DNA of 64,000 nt from the NCBI GenBank assembly GCA_035504415.1, contig DATJRY010000012.1:1-64000 (forward strand). Reading direction: 5' to 3'. This DNA comes from Candidatus Sulfotelmatobacter sp. Its GTDB lineage: Bacteria > Vulcanimicrobiota > Vulcanimicrobiia > Vulcanimicrobiales > Vulcanimicrobiaceae. The stretch's first letter is position 1, and each line of letters opens with the position of its first letter. Shown here in pieces: positions 34,276 through 43,466 of this stretch. The notes beneath the pieces are model-generated. The model was not told the DNA's origin and did no database searches. It saw only the letters and a program-made list of their open reading frames with translations. The translations under genes and the position numbers were made by a program.

Positions 34276-35898
34276 ATGCCCGCGGTGCGCGCCCCTCGTC
34301 TCTTGGCCGGATTGCTGCTCGCCGTGATGCTGGCGGGCTGCGTGCGCGCTGGCGGCCCCGCGGCGGCCGCCGGGAGCGCGCGCTTCGCGGTCGCGGCCGA
34401 CCCGCGCACGCTCGACCCGCTCTTCGCGCACACCGACGCGAACAACGTCGAGCAACAGCTGAACCGGCTCGCGTTCGAGCCGTTCGTCGACGTCGACGAG
34501 CGCGGGCACCCGGTACCGGTGCTGCTGACCCGCATCCCGAGCCTCGCCAACGGCGACCTCTCGCGCGACGGCCGGACGATCACGTATCGGCTGCGGCGCA
34601 ACGTGCGCTGGCAGGACGGCGTCGAGGTCACCGCGCGCGACGTCGTCTGGACGGTGCACGCGATCCTCGACAACCGCAACCCGGTCGCCTCGCGGGCGGG
34701 CTACGAGCGCATCGCGTCGATCCAGGCGCTCGACCCGTGGACGGTGCGCGTGCGCTTGCGATCGGCCTGGGCACCGGCGGTCGCGACGTTGTTCGGCGAC
34801 GGGCCCTCACCGCAGTACGTGCTGCCGGCACACCTGTTGGCGAACGTGCGCGATCTCGCGACCGCCGGCTTCGGCGCGCAGCCGGTCGGCGACGGGCCGT
34901 ATCGTCTGGTGTCGTGGTCGCGCGGCGAGCGACTCGTCTACGCCGCGAATCCGACCTACTGGCGCGGCCGGCCGGCGATCGCACGGCTCGAGGTCGACGT
35001 CGTCCCCGATCCCGGCACCAACTTCACGCTGCTGCGCAGCGGCGGCCTGGATTGGAACCTGCTCTCGCCGGCGCAGCGCGCCTCGCTCGGCGATGCGCCG
35101 GGGATCGCATACCGCACCGTCCCGCTGGCGATGGTGGTCGGGCTGGCGCTGCAGACGCGGCACGCGCCGCTCGACGACGTACGGGTGCGCCGCGCGATCG
35201 CCGCGTCGATCGATCGGGCCGGCATCTCGCGCACGATCACCGACGGCCGCTATCCGGTCGTCGACACCGCGCAGCCGCTCGGTTCGTGGGCGCGCGATCC
35301 GTCGGTGCGCGAGCCGGGCTTCGATCCCGCCGTCGCGGACCGACTGCTCGACGCCGCCGGCTGGCGGCGCGGTTCGGGCGGCATGCGCGCGAAGGGCGGC
35401 AAGCCGCTCGCGCTCACGTACGTGCAGTTTCCCGAGTCGCAGACCGGCGTCCGCGTCGCCGTGGTCGTGCAGCGCGAGCTGCAAGCGCGCGGCATCGACC
35501 TCACCATCAAGTCGCTCTCGAACGCGCAGCTGTTCTTGCCGAAGGCCGAGGGCGGAACCCTCGCCACCGGCCGCTTCGATCTCGCCTACGTGCCTTGGCC
35601 CATGGGCGCCGACCCCGACGACGCGTTCTTGCTCGCGTGCGACGGCTTCGCCAACTACGCGCGCTGGTGCGACCCGCAGGTCGACGCGCTCGAGCGGCGC
35701 GCACAAGTCGCGCCCGATCGCGCCGAGCGCGCCCGGCTCTACGGGCAGATCGAGCGCCGCGTCGCCGACGCCGTGCCGATCGTGTTCTTGTTCGATCCGT
35801 CCTACTCGTACGCGTATCGTACGTCGCTGCACGGCTTCTTCCCCAACGCCTTCACCCCGACGTGGGACGCCTGGCGCTGGCGCCGAACGAGCAGCTGA
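34276..35898 (+). CDS. ABC transporter substrate-binding lipoprotein, family 5 (peptide/nickel/oligosaccharide)
   Basis: A 540-residue protein with lipobox LLAVMLAGC. Family-5 (DppA/OppA-like) signatures are present: ADPRTLDPLFAHTDANNVEQQ, TYRLRRNVRWQDGVEVTARDVVWT, GDGPYRLVSWSRGERLVY and RRAIAASIDRAGIS. It binds a peptide or other ligand outside the inner membrane. No permease or ATPase gene lies next to it, so it is an orphan component here. Nickel as ligand is a loose possibility because a urease operon lies in the same window, but nothing in the sequence shows it. Confidence 0.9.
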   Translation: MPAVRAPRLLAGLLLAVMLAGCVRAGGPAAAAGSARFAVAADPRTLDPLFAHTDANNVEQQLNRLAFEPFVDVDERGHPVPVLLTRIPSLANGDLSRDGRTITYRLRRNVRWQDGVEVTARDVVWTVHAILDNRNPVASRAGYERIASIQALDPWTVRVRLRSAWAPAVATLFGDGPSPQYVLPAHLLANVRDLATAGFGAQPVGDGPYRLVSWSRGERLVYAANPTYWRGRPAIARLEVDVVPDPGTNFTLLRSGGLDWNLLSPAQRASLGDAPGIAYRTVPLAMVVGLALQTRHAPLDDVRVRRAIAASIDRAGISRTITDGRYPVVDTAQPLGSWARDPSVREPGFDPAVADRLLDAAGWRRGSGGMRAKGGKPLALTYVQFPESQTGVRVAVVVQRELQARGIDLTIKSLSNAQLFLPKAEGGTLATGRFDLAYVPWPMGADPDDAFLLACDGFANYARWCDPQVDALERRAQVAPDRAERARLYGQIERRVADAVPIVFLFDPSYSYAYRTSLHGFFPNAFTPTWDAWRWRRTSS

Positions 35899-35899
35899 C

Positions 35900-36157
35900 G
35901 TGAACGCGCTGCTCGCGTCCGGCATTCCCTACGAGATCGCCGGGCTGATCTACTTTCTGTTCTATCTCGCGATGTCGCGGCCGCGCGCGGCGGCGGCGTT
36001 TTCGCGTCGCTCCAAGGTGCTAACGCTGCTCGCGGCGATCGCGCTGGTCGGCGCGGCGGTGCTGCACTACGGCGCGCAGCCGCTCGGCATCGCGATCATG
36101 CTGGCGCTGGTGGTCGTTTCGCTCGTCTCGACGTATCTGGACCGCCGCGCCGGCTGA
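35900..36157 (+). CDS. Small membrane protein
   Basis: An 85-residue protein from GTG 35900, 1 base after the binding-protein stop. Three hydrophobic segments (IAGLIYFLFYLAM, VLTLLAAIALVGAAVLHYG, LGIAIMLALVVVSLVSTYL) separated by a basic loop. No family recognised. Probably translated with the binding protein. Confidence 0.6.
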   Translation: MNALLASGIPYEIAGLIYFLFYLAMSRPRAAAAFSRRSKVLTLLAAIALVGAAVLHYGAQPLGIAIMLALVVVSLVSTYLDRRAG

Positions 36158-36163
36158 CGCCGG

Positions 36164-36544
36164 TCAGCGCTGCGCGATGACTTCGAGCCGGTTGCCGTCG
36201 GGGTCTTCGAAGAAACAGGCGTAGTAGGTCGGGCCGTATGCTTCCTGCGGCATCTCGATCGAGCGGGCACCGATCGCCGGCAGATAGGTCGCGATCGCGT
36301 CGACGGTGCCGCGCGAGGGCGCCAGGAACGCGACCCGGCCCGGGCCAGGTGACATCTCGGGGTCCTCGGTGATGCCGAACCACTCGTTGGGACGGCGGTC
36401 GGGCGCGCTCTCATCGGGGATCGCCCACGTGGTGAACGTCGCGCCTTCGTGTTTGACGGCGCCCAGCAGATTGAGGATGGCGTCGTAGAACGCGGTGGCC
36501 TGGACGCGATCGCGCACGCGCAGGTCGACGTGGGAGACTAGCAT
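36164..36544 (-). CDS. VOC-family protein (glyoxalase/dioxygenase-like)
   Basis: A 126-residue single-domain VOC protein from ATG 36544. It begins VSHVDLRVRDRVQATAFYDAIL and ends YACFFEDPDGNRLEVIAQ, the two conserved edges of the fold, with the metal-site His and Glu positions present. The middle includes WFGITED and GRVAFLAPSRGTVDAI. The reaction is unknown. Confidence 0.82.
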   Translation of the reverse strand: MLVSHVDLRVRDRVQATAFYDAILNLLGAVKHEGATFTTWAIPDESAPDRRPNEWFGITEDPEMSPGPGRVAFLAPSRGTVDAIATYLPAIGARSIEMPQEAYGPTYYACFFEDPDGNRLEVIAQR

Positions 36545-36637
36545 TCCCCGCAATTCGAGCGGGAGGCGCGGCCTCCCGGTCAAAACGAGCGGCGATCGTG
36601 AGTCCCTATCCGTTACGGCGTCACCTTCGCACAGGCG

Positions 36638-38047
36638 TCAGCTGAGCGCCTTGACGCCTGCGACGACGCCGTCGATCGACTTCTTCGCGTCGCCGAAGAG
36701 CATGACGGTCTTGGGGTCGTCGAAGAGCGGGTTGTCGATGCCGGCGAAGCCGGAGTTCATCGAGCGTTTGAGGACGACCACGTTGGCGGCCTTGTCGACG
36801 TCGAGGATCGGCATCCCGTAGATCGGGCTCGACTTGTCGGTGCGCGCGGCGGGGTTGGTGACGTCGTTGGCACCGACGACCAGCGCGACGTCGGCGCGCT
36901 CGAACTCGGGGTTGATGTCGTCCATGTCGTACAGCGAGGTGTACGGCACGTTGGCTTCCGCCAGCAGCACGTTCATGTGGCCGGGCATGCGGCCCGCGAC
37001 CGGATGGATGGCGTACTTGACCTCGACGCCGCGCTTCTCGAGCTGGTCCTCAAGCTCGCGGATCGAGTGCTGCGCCTGCGCGACGGCCATGCCGTAGCCG
37101 GGGACGACGATCACTTCGTTCGCGTAGGCCAGCATCGCGGCGACGTCGTCGGCGCTGACGCTGCGCACGGTGTGCTGCTTCGCGCCGCCCGTCGCGGTGC
37201 TGGTCGTGACCGCGCCGAAGGCGCCGAAGAGGACGTTGGTGATCGAGCGGTTCATCGCGCGGCCCATCAGGACGGTCAGCAGCGTGCCGGATGCGCCGAC
37301 CAGCGCGCCGGCGATGATCAGCACGCTGTTGCCGAGCACGAAGCCGGTGGCCGCCGCGGCCAGGCCGGTGAACGAGTTGAGCAGCGAGATGACCACCGGC
37401 ATGTCGGCGCCGCCGATCGGCAGCACGAACAAGATGCCGAGGACGAACGCACACCCCAGCGCGACCCAGAAGAACGAGAGCGCGTTCGGATTGTCGGCGA
37501 CTACGAAGCCCCACGAGACCAGGATCGCCAGCAGCAGCGCCGCGTTGACGACTTGCTGGCCGGGGTAGGTGATCGGGCGGCCCGACATCACCTCTTGCAG
37601 CTTGAGGAAAGCGATGATCGACCCGGCGAACGAGAGCGCGCCGATCACGGCCGAGAGCACGCTGGTGAACGAGACGTCGGGCGTCGGGACGGTGCCGGCC
37701 TGATACAGCTTGAGCAGCTCGCCGGCGGCGACCAGCGCGGCGGCGCCGCCGCCCGCGCCGTTGAAGATCGCGACCATCTGCGGCATCGCGGTCATCTTGA
37801 CGCGCTGCGCTGAGATGATGCCGACCGCGGCACCGACGATCAGCGCCGAGGCGACGACGATCCAGTTGACGATCCCCTGCGTGAGCACCGCGACGACCGC
37901 GATCAGCATCCCGAGCGCGCTGATGCGGTTGCCCAAGCGCGCGGTCTTCGGCGAGCTCAGGTAGCGCAGGCCGACGATGAAGCAGATCCCGGTGATCAGG
38001 TAGGCGATGTCGACCGGGTTGGCCAGCGCGGTGTCGGAGGCGCTCAC
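36638..38047 (-). CDS. pntB: NAD(P) transhydrogenase subunit beta
   Basis: A 469-residue subunit of the proton-translocating transhydrogenase that makes NADPH from NADH using the proton gradient. The N-terminal half has about nine membrane helices (domain II). The C-terminal third is the NADP-binding domain III with VIVVPGYGMAVAQAQ (GYGxAVAQAQ signature), VAGRMPGHMNVLLAEANVPY, MDDINPEF and VVGANDVTNPAAR. Its start overlaps the pntAB stop (38044). Confidence 0.96.
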   Translation of the reverse strand: MSASDTALANPVDIAYLITGICFIVGLRYLSSPKTARLGNRISALGMLIAVVAVLTQGIVNWIVVASALIVGAAVGIISAQRVKMTAMPQMVAIFNGAGGGAAALVAAGELLKLYQAGTVPTPDVSFTSVLSAVIGALSFAGSIIAFLKLQEVMSGRPITYPGQQVVNAALLLAILVSWGFVVADNPNALSFFWVALGCAFVLGILFVLPIGGADMPVVISLLNSFTGLAAAATGFVLGNSVLIIAGALVGASGTLLTVLMGRAMNRSITNVLFGAFGAVTTSTATGGAKQHTVRSVSADDVAAMLAYANEVIVVPGYGMAVAQAQHSIRELEDQLEKRGVEVKYAIHPVAGRMPGHMNVLLAEANVPYTSLYDMDDINPEFERADVALVVGANDVTNPAARTDKSSPIYGMPILDVDKAANVVVLKRSMNSGFAGIDNPLFDDPKTVMLFGDAKKSIDGVVAGVKALS

Positions 38048-38355
38048 GCGTTGTCCTCGCGCTTGGGCGCCGCCGCTCGCGGCTTGAACATCTGCAGCAT
38101 GCGTTCCGTCACCGTGTAGCCGCCGAAGACGTTGAGCGAGGCGAGCACGACCAGGATGAAGCCCAGGATCGCGTTGTACGGCGTGTCGACCACGCCGGCG
38201 ACCAGGATCGCGCCGACCAGCACGATGCCGTGGATGGCGTTGGTCGCCGACATCAGCGGCGTGTGCAAGGTCGTCGGGACCTTCGAGATGACTTCGAGTC
38301 CGAGGAACACGGCCAAGATGAAGATCGTGAGCTCGGTGAGCAGATGTGCGGTCAC
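38044..38355 (-). CDS. pntAB: NAD(P) transhydrogenase, small membrane subunit (alpha-2)
   Basis: A 103-residue subunit with three hydrophobic helices (LTIFILAVFLGLEVISKVP; ATNAIHGIVLVGAILVAG; AILGFILVVLASLNVFGGY) and the family end GGYTVTERMLQMFK. It supplies the alpha part of membrane domain II. A separate alpha-2 gene is the three-subunit form also known from Rhodospirillum. It lies 25 bases after pntAA. Confidence 0.94.
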   Translation of the reverse strand: MTAHLLTELTIFILAVFLGLEVISKVPTTLHTPLMSATNAIHGIVLVGAILVAGVVDTPYNAILGFILVVLASLNVFGGYTVTERMLQMFKPRAAAPKREDNA

Positions 38356-38380
38356 GTCGTCTCCGATTCGCGGTGCGGGG

Positions 38381-39511
38381 TCAGGTGGCGGCGAGGGCCG
38401 CGCGGGTCGGCTCGTGGACGATCTCGCCGTCGCGCACGATCGTCGCGCCGCGCGCGATCTCGTCGTCCGGGTCGAGCGTGAGCTTGCCGTCGCGCACGAG
38501 ATAGGTGATCAGCGCCTGGACGTTGCGCGCGTAGAGCTGGCTGGCGTGGGTCGGCACCGTCGCCGGCAGGTTGACGGCGCCGATGATGCTCACGCCGTTC
38601 GGGCTGACGACCGTTTTGCCGGCCACGGTCAGCTCGGAGTTCCCGCCCGTCTCGGCGGCCAGGTCGACGATGACGCTGCCCGCCTCCATCGCGGCGATCG
38701 CCTCGGCCGTCACCAGCACCGGCGCCTTGCGCCCGGGGACCGCGGCCGTCGTGACGACCACGTCCGACGCGCCGATCGCCTTGACCATCGCGGCGCGCTG
38801 GATCGCGATCTCCTCGGCGGTGAGCTCGCGCGCGTACCCGCCTTGCCCGGTCGCTTCGACGCCCGCGATCTCGAGAAACTTCGCGCCCAGCGACTGCACT
38901 TGTTCCTTGACGGCCGCGCGCGCGTCGTAGCCGGTGACCTGCGCGCCCAGCCGGCGCGCGGTGCCGATCGCTTGCAATCCGGCGACGCCCGCGCCGATGA
39001 TCAGCGCGCGCGCCGGCTTCACCGTGCCGGCCGCGGTGGTGAGCATCGGGAAATACTTCGGCAGGGCGGCGGCGGCGAGCAGCACGGCCTTGTAGCCGGC
39101 GATCGAGGCTTGCGAGGAGAGCGCGTCCATCGCTTGCGCCAGCGTCGTGCGCGGGATCAGCTCCATCGCGATCGCCGAGAGCCCGTGGTCGGCGTACCGC
39201 TCGACCGAACGCGGATCGCCGAGCGGCGAGAGGAAGCCGATCAGCGTCGCGCCGCGCGGGATCAGGTCGACCTCGGCATCGCTCGGCTTGGCGACGCGAG
39301 TGACGATCTCGGCGCCGTGGTAGAGCTCGTCGCCGTCGACGACCTGCGCGCCGGCCGCCGCGTACGCCGCGTCGCTGTAGAACGCGTCGTTGCCGGCGCC
39401 GCGCTCGACCGCGACCGTGTGGCCGTCCTTGACGAACTTCGCGACGATCTCCGGGACGAGCGCGACGCGTCGTTCGCCGGGTGCGCGTTCGGTGGGGACG
39501 GCGATCCTCAT
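38381..39511 (-). CDS. pntAA: NAD(P) transhydrogenase, NAD-binding subunit (alpha-1)
   Basis: A 376-residue soluble subunit of the alanine dehydrogenase/PNT family. It begins MRIAVPTERAPGERRVALVPE. The NAD site is ALIIGAGVAGLQAIGTARRLGAQVTGYDAR, with GFLSPLGDP and VIVDLAAETGGNSELT downstream. It hands hydride from NADH to domain III of PntB. ATG 39511 overlaps the acyltransferase stop by 4 bases, linking the transhydrogenase to that gene. Confidence 0.95.
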   Translation of the reverse strand: MRIAVPTERAPGERRVALVPEIVAKFVKDGHTVAVERGAGNDAFYSDAAYAAAGAQVVDGDELYHGAEIVTRVAKPSDAEVDLIPRGATLIGFLSPLGDPRSVERYADHGLSAIAMELIPRTTLAQAMDALSSQASIAGYKAVLLAAAALPKYFPMLTTAAGTVKPARALIIGAGVAGLQAIGTARRLGAQVTGYDARAAVKEQVQSLGAKFLEIAGVEATGQGGYARELTAEEIAIQRAAMVKAIGASDVVVTTAAVPGRKAPVLVTAEAIAAMEAGSVIVDLAAETGGNSELTVAGKTVVSPNGVSIIGAVNLPATVPTHASQLYARNVQALITYLVRDGKLTLDPDDEIARGATIVRDGEIVHEPTRAALAAT

Positions 39512-40692
39512 GAGCCGACTGTTATCGCAGTTCGAGCCTCGGGTCCCTCCGTGGCGGGAAGCCGGCGCCGCCGTGGGCGCCAGCGCAGGATCGGGCGCTC
39601 GAAGCCGTAGGTCACGGCGGTGGACACGGCCAGCGCGACCGGAATCGCGATCAGCGGGAAGGTCAGCATCCAGCGATGATCGGTGTGCGGGTCGCCGGCG
39701 TACGGCGGGATGCGCCACGTCTGCAGCTCGCGCGCGATCGGCACGTGCCACAGGTAGAGGTTGTACGAGATCGCCGCCAGGTACAGCAGCAGCGGGTTTG
39801 CCAGCGCGTACTGCGCGCGCCGGAACGCGAACAGCGAGCCGACGGCGGTCAGGAAGCAGGCCACCGCGATCGCCGAGCGCCAGCGCACGACCCACAGCTG
39901 CGGCCACTCGGGATCGAAGCGGTGCAGGTAGCAGTCGCGCGACAACGCGACGTAGAGCACGACGCCGGCCAACGCCATCAGGGTGAAGAGCCACCGGCGC
40001 GCCGCCGCTTGCGGGCGCAACGCGGTCGAGACGTACGCGAACGCGCCGAACATCCCGGCGGCGAAGAAATCGAGGTAGCCGGGCAACTGCGCCAGCTTCT
40101 GCTCGAGGTAGTAGTGATCGCCGTGGTAGCTCCACAGCCGCCAGGCGTTCGCGATCGCGAACATGACCAGCACGGTCGCCCGCGGCCAGCGCAAGAACGC
40201 GAAGCAGAACAGCGGGAAGAGCAGGTAGAACTGCACTTCGACGCCCAGCGACCACATCACGCCGTCGATCGACGAGTTGTACGCCGGGAACCAATCGTGG
40301 ACGAACAGCAAGTGGATGCCGACGTCCTTCGCTCCGGCCGGCAGGTTCGGATAGGTCTGGAAGCCGATCGCGATCAGCACCGCGATGACCAGCACGTACG
40401 ACGGCACGATCTTGAGCAGCCGGCGCGTGTAGAAGTGCCGCCAGGTCGGCGGCGGCGCGCCGACCGCGTGCGCCTCGACGAACGGCAGCGCGATCACGAA
40501 GCCCGAGATGAAGAAGAACAGCGCGACGCCCAGGTAGCCGGTCTCGGCCAGCCACTGCGGCGCGTCGTGCACCACGGGCAGGACGAGCGACTGCCAGCTG
40601 ATCTGCCAGTAGTGAAACCAGACGACCAGCAGGATCGCGATCCCACGCAGGCCGTCGATCGTCGCGATGCGGCCGCCCCGCGCCAGACCCAT
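39508..40692 (-). CDS. Acyltransferase 3 family membrane protein
   Basis: A 394-residue protein with about ten membrane helices. It opens with ATIDGLRGIAILLVVWFHYW, the conserved Arg and His of the family. FYTRRLLKIVPSYVL and SLGVEVQFYLLFPLF are also typical. Such proteins O-acylate surface sugars, lipids or antibiotics. It is the first gene of a probable four-gene transcript with pntAA-pntAB-pntB, which is an odd pairing with no clear metabolic reason. Confidence 0.9.
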   Translation of the reverse strand: MGLARGGRIATIDGLRGIAILLVVWFHYWQISWQSLVLPVVHDAPQWLAETGYLGVALFFFISGFVIALPFVEAHAVGAPPPTWRHFYTRRLLKIVPSYVLVIAVLIAIGFQTYPNLPAGAKDVGIHLLFVHDWFPAYNSSIDGVMWSLGVEVQFYLLFPLFCFAFLRWPRATVLVMFAIANAWRLWSYHGDHYYLEQKLAQLPGYLDFFAAGMFGAFAYVSTALRPQAAARRWLFTLMALAGVVLYVALSRDCYLHRFDPEWPQLWVVRWRSAIAVACFLTAVGSLFAFRRAQYALANPLLLYLAAISYNLYLWHVPIARELQTWRIPPYAGDPHTDHRWMLTFPLIAIPVALAVSTAVTYGFERPILRWRPRRRRLPATEGPEARTAITVGS

Positions 40693-40748
40693 GGCCGGTC
40701 CTTGGCGGGCCCCGGGCCGGGGCCCTCGCGCGGGCGGCCGGGCTGGTG

Positions 40749-41711
40749 TCAGAAGGTCGCGATCAAGCGCGGCTCGGGGAGCGGCGTCGTGTACGAGAGG
40801 AAGCCGTCGGCGATGAACTCGCGCTGCATGTCGAGCGCGGTTTCACGGTCGGGGCGCAGGTCGGAACGCACCTCGTAGCGCGGCGATTTCGCGATCATCT
40901 CGGGCGGCTGTTGCGTGTACTTCGCGCACGCCGCCAGGCTCGCGGGCGCGTACCAGCCCGCACCGGCCAGCTCGCCGGCGGCTCGCCGCAGCGCGCCCAA
41001 CACGGCGCGCGCACGGCCGCTGTCGTGCAGCAGCGCGGGCCCGAAGAAGATCCCCGAGGCGGCGATTCCGGGCGGCGGCGAGGCCAGGATGCTGGCCTCT
41101 TTGCGCGTCACGAACAGCTCGGTGAACGGCGCCGAGGTGAAGACGGCGTCGATGGCCTTGCGTTGCAGCGCGACTTCTTGATCCGGCGTCGCGACGTTGA
41201 CGGCCTCGATCTCGGAGAGCCGCATCCCCGCACCGCGCAGGATGCGTGCGACGTAATAGGCGGACGCGGCGCCGTTGCCGCCGATCCAGCCGATCTTCTT
41301 CCCGCGCAAGGCGGTGAGCGAGCGCAGTCCGCCGTCCCACAGGTCTTGGCGCACTTCGAGCGCCGAGGGCCGGCCCTTCGCCGGCTGATAGGCGGTCGAG
41401 GCGACGTACTTGACCTCCAGACCGCGTTGCACGGCGTTGAAGAACGCGGCCGAGAGCGCGCCGGCGGCGAGGTCGAGCTGGCTCTGTGAGACCAGCGCCA
41501 TCGCATCCTGACCGGCGACGATCGGGGTGAGCGTCGGGTTGAAGCCGGCGTCGTGCAGATAGCCGCGCTCCGCGGCGAGGAAGACGGGCGCGAAGAGCGT
41601 GGAGGGCACGTAGCCGATCGTCAACGGCGTCGCCTCGGCGCGCGCGACGACGGGCACGCCCACGGCCAGCGCGCCGGCCGCGACGCCGCTCACGAAGCGG
41701 CGTCGCGTCAC
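40749..41711 (-). CDS. NMT1/SsuA-like ABC substrate-binding protein
   Basis: A 320-residue protein from GTG 41711 with a signal peptide that begins TRRRFVSGVAAG (Tat-like twin arginine followed by a hydrophobic run and ARA). Mature start TPLTIGYVPSTLFAPVFLAAERGYLHDAGF and GGNGAASAYYVARIL are NMT1/SsuA/TauA family features. It binds a small organic ion. It follows the FAH-family gene by 8 bases, so uptake of the aromatic substrate is a reasonable guess; no permease is present. Confidence 0.85.
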   Translation of the reverse strand: MTRRRFVSGVAAGALAVGVPVVARAEATPLTIGYVPSTLFAPVFLAAERGYLHDAGFNPTLTPIVAGQDAMALVSQSQLDLAAGALSAAFFNAVQRGLEVKYVASTAYQPAKGRPSALEVRQDLWDGGLRSLTALRGKKIGWIGGNGAASAYYVARILRGAGMRLSEIEAVNVATPDQEVALQRKAIDAVFTSAPFTELFVTRKEASILASPPPGIAASGIFFGPALLHDSGRARAVLGALRRAAGELAGAGWYAPASLAACAKYTQQPPEMIAKSPRYEVRSDLRPDRETALDMQREFIADGFLSYTTPLPEPRLIATF

Positions 41712-41719
41712 GGCGGCAC

Positions 41720-42595
41720 TCAGTGCGCCGCTCCCACGGGGGCGGTGATGCTCAGCGTGTTGCGCAGGATGCCGATCTTCTCGATCTCGACCTCCATCAC
41801 GTCGCCGTCCTTCATGAACTCGGGCGGCGTGCGCGCGAAGCCGACGCCTTCCGGCGTGCCGGTCGCGATGATGTCGCCCGGCTCGAGGGTGAGCCCCGCC
41901 GAGAGGTACTCGATGATCTTCGGGATCTTGAAGATCATGGACGACGTGTTGGCGTGCTGTTTGACGACGCCGTTGAGGCGCAGCGTCACCTCGAGGTTCT
42001 GCGCGTCGCCGATCTCGTCGGGGGTGACGATCCACGGCCCGAGCGGACAGGTGTCGTCGAGCGTCTTGCCTTTGAACCACTGCGTCGACGCGCGCTGCAG
42101 GTCGCGCGCGGTGACGTCGTTGAGGCACGTGTAGCCGAAGATCACGTCCAGCGCGTCGGCTTGCGCGACGTCCTTGCACGGCTTGCCGATGACGATCGCC
42201 AGCTCGGCCTCCCAGTCGTACTTCTGCGAGACGGTCGAGCTCAGGCGCAGCACCTGGTCCGGATCGGCGATGGCCGTCGGCGCCTTGGTGAAGATGTCGG
42301 GGACGGGCGGGAGCTTGAGCTCCTCGCCGCGCGCGCGGGCGCCTTCCTCGGCGTGCGCGAGGTAGTTGCGGCCGATGCAAAAGACGTTCTTGTGGGGGTG
42401 GAGCGGCGCGTGCAGCGTGGCATCGGCGAGCGGGACCGCCGGCCCGGTCACGCCGAGCGCGGCGGCGCGCTGCTCGGGACCCAGGCGCACCAGGGCGTCG
42501 AGCGACTCGACCGAGACCAGCGGCCGGATCGAGTCGCCCTCGAGGATGCCCGGCCGCGGGCCGGACGAGGGGGTGCTGAAGGAGACGAGACGCAC
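41720..42595 (-). CDS. Fumarylacetoacetate hydrolase family protein (probable fumarylpyruvate or maleylpyruvate hydrolase)
   Basis: A 291-residue FAH-fold enzyme. Metal and catalytic residues are visible in FCIGRNYLAHAEE, WEAELAIVIG (Glu-x-Glu pair), GYTCLNDVTARDLQ (Asp) and the lysine of QWFKGKTLDDTCP, ending GDIIATGTPEGVG. Its position beside gentisate dioxygenase and an IclR regulator suggests it cleaves the ring-fission product of gentisate to pyruvate and fumarate or maleate. No maleylpyruvate isomerase was seen, so direct maleylpyruvate cleavage is an option. Confidence 0.88.
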   Translation of the reverse strand: MRLVSFSTPSSGPRPGILEGDSIRPLVSVESLDALVRLGPEQRAAALGVTGPAVPLADATLHAPLHPHKNVFCIGRNYLAHAEEGARARGEELKLPPVPDIFTKAPTAIADPDQVLRLSSTVSQKYDWEAELAIVIGKPCKDVAQADALDVIFGYTCLNDVTARDLQRASTQWFKGKTLDDTCPLGPWIVTPDEIGDAQNLEVTLRLNGVVKQHANTSSMIFKIPKIIEYLSAGLTLEPGDIIATGTPEGVGFARTPPEFMKDGDVMEVEIEKIGILRNTLSITAPVGAAH

Positions 42596-42669
42596 AGCAG
42601 GGACCTCCGACTACGGATTGCGAAATTCGTCTTGCGATGCGGAAGCGGACAGCCCCTCCGCCACCACGG

Positions 42670-43419
42670 TCACCGTGGCCCTGCCCCCGCGGCGGCGGCG
42701 AAGCGGCGCAGCGTGCTCGCCGTCGTCCCACCGGGGGCCAGATCGAGCTCGCCGGGCCAGCCGACGACCGTGACCGCGCCTGCCATGGTGCCGTCGTGAC
42801 CGAACAGGGGGAGCGCCATCGCGCACACGCCGACCAGGAACGACTCGACCGCGGTTGCGACGCCGTTGGCGCGCACCTCCTCCTGGAGCGCCGCGATCGC
42901 GCCGGCCTCGCCGGGGGTCTCGGCCAGGGCGACCGCCTCGGCCGCCCGCGAGTAGGCCAGGAAGATGCGCCCGGTCGCCGTCGTGCGCAGCGGATAGGTC
43001 GTCCCGACCCGCACGGCCAGCGTCACCGGTCGGCGGCTCAGCTCGATCCGCGCCACGGCCGGTCCGGCGTCGGTCCACAGGGCCAGCGAGACGGTGCGGT
43101 CGAGCTCGTCGCGCAGGGCGCCCAGCCGCTCGCCGGCCGCGCGAATGACGTCGAAGCGCTCGATAGCGGCCAAGCCCAGGTGTACCGCCAGCGGCCCCAG
43201 ATCGTAGGCGGCGCTGCGCTCGCTCTGCACGACCAACCCCGCTTGCACGAAGCTCACCAAGTACCGGTGCGCCTTCGCCGAAGACATCCCGGCCGCGCGC
43301 GCGAGCGCGCCCAGCGGTACGGGTCCGTCGGCGTCGGCCAGCGCGCGCAGCAGCGCGGCACCCACCTCGACCGACTGCACCCCCGCTCGTCGGCGCGGCT
43401 GTTCGGGAACACTCGACAC
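42670..43419 (-). CDS. IclR-family transcriptional regulator
   Basis: A 249-residue regulator with an N-terminal winged helix (GVQSVEVGAALLRALADADG, then ARAAGMSSAKAHRYLVSFV) and a C-terminal effector domain (ELDRTVSLALWTDAGPAVARIE, TTATGRIFLAYS). It lies between the FAH-family gene (same strand) and gentisate dioxygenase (opposite strand) with a spacer of only 47 bases, so it probably controls both directions. The effector is likely gentisate or a related acid, by inference. Confidence 0.92.
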   Translation of the reverse strand: MSSVPEQPRRRAGVQSVEVGAALLRALADADGPVPLGALARAAGMSSAKAHRYLVSFVQAGLVVQSERSAAYDLGPLAVHLGLAAIERFDVIRAAGERLGALRDELDRTVSLALWTDAGPAVARIELSRRPVTLAVRVGTTYPLRTTATGRIFLAYSRAAEAVALAETPGEAGAIAALQEEVRANGVATAVESFLVGVCAMALPLFGHDGTMAGAVTVVGWPGELDLAPGGTTASTLRRFAAAAGAGPR

Positions 43420-43466
43420 CCAGGCCCGCTTCCGCTCGCGCTCGCTTCATCCCGCAGGAGCACACC

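Noticed and set aside
34276-35898. Calling the family-5 binding protein a nickel-binding NikA for the urease
   Set aside because: No nickel-specific residues could be identified, no nik permease is adjacent and the urease operon is about 20 kb away.
36561-36577. Hairpin GGGAGGC-GCG-GCCTCCC as terminator of pntB
   Set aside because: The stem is only 7 bases and there is no T tract on either strand, so it is not supported as a terminator.
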